A model generated the notes under the pieces. The model was not told the DNA's origin and made no database searches. It saw nothing but the letters and a program-made list of their open reading frames with translations. Positions 62,441-64,000 of a stretch of DNA of 64,000 bases are shown piece after piece; position 1 is the stretch's first letter, and each line of letters starts with the position of its first letter. Made by a program: the position numbers and the translations under genes. Source of the stretch: Providencia alcalifaciens (lineage in GTDB: Bacteria; Pseudomonadota; Gammaproteobacteria; Enterobacterales; Enterobacteriaceae); assembly GCF_915403165.1 (NCBI RefSeq), contig NZ_OU659204.1, positions 1-64,000 of the forward strand, given 5' to 3'.

Positions 62441-63898
62441 TTAGCGATTAAAACGGCGCAGTAGTCGGCTTTTTAGCCCTGTATCAAAGCGCCAGATATG
62501 ATCAAATATCTTCATGATACCGGGCTTCCCATAATTTGAGACGGATACCGCATGGAAGCGGTATTTACCAATCTTCTGAAGGGATTTAATCTTCTGAATT
62601 AACTCATCCGGTAAGCGTTGAGCCACAAAGTCCGAAATAACAACCGCATCGGCATCACTCCACTGTTTTGACTCCAATTTTACCGTTGTTTCTCGTAAAC
62701 ATGCCGCCAAGTCGGTTCCACCACGGAATGTTTGATGCAAGAAGCGCATACACTGCTCTAAGCCATCCGCGGAGAGAAGGTCATAATGAACAATTTCGGT
62801 GGAAAACAGCATGACATGGCAGGCTCGGTTATCCGCCAGCGCGATTTTCATTAAGGCTAGGCAGAATGCTTTTGCACAGCGTTCATTTATTCCACCCATC
62901 GAACCTGAAGTATCGATACATACTACAAATGGCCCTCTGGGCTGGTCTTCATGTTGATGATGGGTCACGGGACGTAAAACTTTGCGTTCTTGCCAGCTTT
63001 CCCCTTGTAAGCGATAGGTAATAAGCTGCTTCTCTAATAACTTTCGGTAGAATTCAAATTCAATATCTTCGAGCCCTAACATCGCAAGCTCTGCCGGTAA
63101 TAGCCGCAGAATATCGTCACTCTGATTTAGGCCATTCACTTGCTCGGGGACAGTTTCAGGGACTTTTTCCATCACCGTCATCGGTTCAAGGATCACATTG
63201 TCATCAAGAATAGATTTGGCAGATTGGCTACGCCCCAGTAACTGAGCAATTTTTTCCAGCTCGGGTTGCTGGCGCAAAAAATCACTGTAGCGAGCAATTA
63301 ATTGATCATTATAAGACGCTGGGTTACTAAACCCTTTACTCAGATCCCATAATCGCCCAGAGGAACGTTCATTTTCCCCTAGAATATCCTCAAGGTTTCC
63401 ACTCAGAGCTAAACGGCGCTGTAATTCCGCCAGCAGTTGCTCTTTTTCTTGCTCTAAAAGTTCTTTATGTAATGTAGTCACCTGCAAAATCAAACTAATA
63501 CGCCAACGTTGAACAATCAAAGATTGTCGCGCACTGCGATTTTCAATTTTTCCTTTTTGCAGCTGCACAGCTTCACGGTAAAACGGGGAATCTAATTGCT
63601 CGAGCCGTGCTATCACATCAGGTAATTGCGTGAAAAACGTATCCGTGGGGATGCCTAATGACTTCTGATATAGCCCAAACTCCTCTGAAAGTTGCTGAGG
63701 AACTAACGCATCTTGCAGCTTCTGTTTAAGGTCTTTTTTCCAACTGGAGAGATCTTTTAATAGCGCCTTTTTCAATCGAGGATGCTTTTCAAAGAAAATC
63801 GCTAGCTGTGGGGTGGCGAGAAGAGAAATAATAATCTCTTCAATCAGCTGGCTTTCATTCACTGAAAGCAATAATTCGAGGGACGCTAGGCTCATCAT
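62441..63898 (-). CDS. viaA: VWA-domain protein ViaA
   Basis: ViaA is the von Willebrand A partner of the MoxR-type AAA ATPase RavA; in E. coli they modulate Fe-S and respiratory complexes and aminoglycoside sensitivity. The metal-site motif [21 protein letters not shown] and the later RGGTD are visible in the C-terminal VWA domain, with an N-terminal helical part. It has 485 residues (E. coli 483). Its start overlaps the ravA stop (ATGA). Its stop abuts that of asnA. Confidence 0.95.
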   Translation of the reverse strand: MMSLASLELLLSVNESQLIEEIIISLLATPQLAIFFEKHPRLKKALLKDLSSWKKDLKQKLQDALVPQQLSEEFGLYQKSLGIPTDTFFTQLPDVIARLEQLDSPFYREAVQLQKGKIENRSARQSLIVQRWRISLILQVTTLHKELLEQEKEQLLAELQRRLALSGNLEDILGENERSSGRLWDLSKGFSNPASYNDQLIARYSDFLRQQPELEKIAQLLGRSQSAKSILDDNVILEPMTVMEKVPETVPEQVNGLNQSDDILRLLPAELAMLGLEDIEFEFYRKLLEKQLITYRLQGESWQERKVLRPVTHHQHEDQPRGPFVVCIDTSGSMGGINERCAKAFCLALMKIALADNRACHVMLFSTEIVHYDLLSADGLEQCMRFLHQTFRGGTDLAACLRETTVKLESKQWSDADAVVISDFVAQRLPDELIQKIKSLQKIGKYRFHAVSVSNYGKPGIMKIFDHIWRFDTGLKSRLLRRFNR

Positions 63899-64000
63899 AA
63901 TGAGTTAGCCACCTTTCCCATAATTTGCTGGCGGAGCTGGGTCAGTTTATCGCTAAGTTTAATAAAGCTCTCTTCAACATCCGCTAGCCAGTGTGCCTCG
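63895..64000 (-). CDS. ravA: RavA ATPase, 3' end only
   Basis: Only the last 34 codons lie in the window, ending [14 protein letters not shown]. Identity follows from the overlap with viaA (stop TGA within ATGATG) and the conserved ravA-viaA order beside asnA. The catalytic AAA domain is outside the window. Confidence 0.78.
   Translation of the reverse strand, partial: EAHWLADVEESFIKLSDKLTQLRQQIMGKVANSL

Overview
The window is a replication-origin region of a moderately AT-rich enterobacterium. The dnaA-dnaN-recF-gyrB operon, the atpIBEFHAGDC operon, the mnmG-rsmG / oriC / mioC-asnC / asnA / viaA-ravA order, glmUS, the mdtL-yidZ pair and an E. coli-like oriC all point to Enterobacterales. 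Protein sequences close to but clearly distinct from E. coli, the low GC and the accessory gene set suggest Morganellaceae, most likely Providencia (inference; no search was run). As in E. coli, dnaA lies tens of kb from oriC.

Layout. 1-6041: dnaA, dnaN, recF, gyrB. 6300-9287: a secreted autotransporter whose passenger carries the full class A acid phosphatase signature. 9405-14352: asd, mdtL-yidZ, a single zinc-independent L36 gene (rpmJ2/ykgO, too short for ordinary ORF calling) under a perfect Zur-type palindrome, and nagK. 14777-23327: a four-gene membrane cluster of an NfeD-like protein (YqiJ), an enlarged flotillin (YqiK), a 1645-residue AAA ATPase and a rhomboid protease; the last two overlap by one base. 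23319-29686: a SufR-like cysteine-rich regulator divergent from an MFS exporter across a perfect 11-bp inverted repeat, an orphan NIS siderophore synthetase, and the divergent smvA-smvR efflux pair. 29756-30637: a small kinase-fold protein resembling minimal effector kinases. 30709-35341: a DauR-like regulator, RidA-MFS-TIM-barrel genes, and a nitrilase-fold protein whose catalytic cysteine is replaced by alanine. 35900-42612: an aromatic-acid-type MFS transporter and an ascorbate utilisation (ula) locus with fused IIC-IIB and without ulaE or ulaF. 42774-44707: a secreted-repeat protein with an ECF sigma/anti-sigma pair and a matching candidate promoter. 44765-49755: an SLC13-type transporter, glmS, glmU. 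49879-56805: the ATP synthase operon, with a perfect CRP-type site upstream. 57396-64000: rsmG, mnmG, oriC, mioC, asnC, asnA, viaA and the 3' end of ravA.

How it fits together. The backbone is replication initiation, cell-wall amino-sugar supply and oxidative phosphorylation. Accessory genes inserted between dnaA and oriC serve surface phosphatase activity, metal limitation (rpmJ2, NIS synthetase, Fe-S-type regulator), biocide efflux (smvA, mdtL), catabolism (ula, RidA cluster) and envelope stress (ECF pair, flotillin-ATPase-rhomboid cluster). The flotillin/ATPase/rhomboid cluster is the best candidate for an undescribed system; the minimal kinase and the cysteine-less nitrilase homologue are next. 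I saw no tRNA, rRNA, insertion sequence or CRISPR array.
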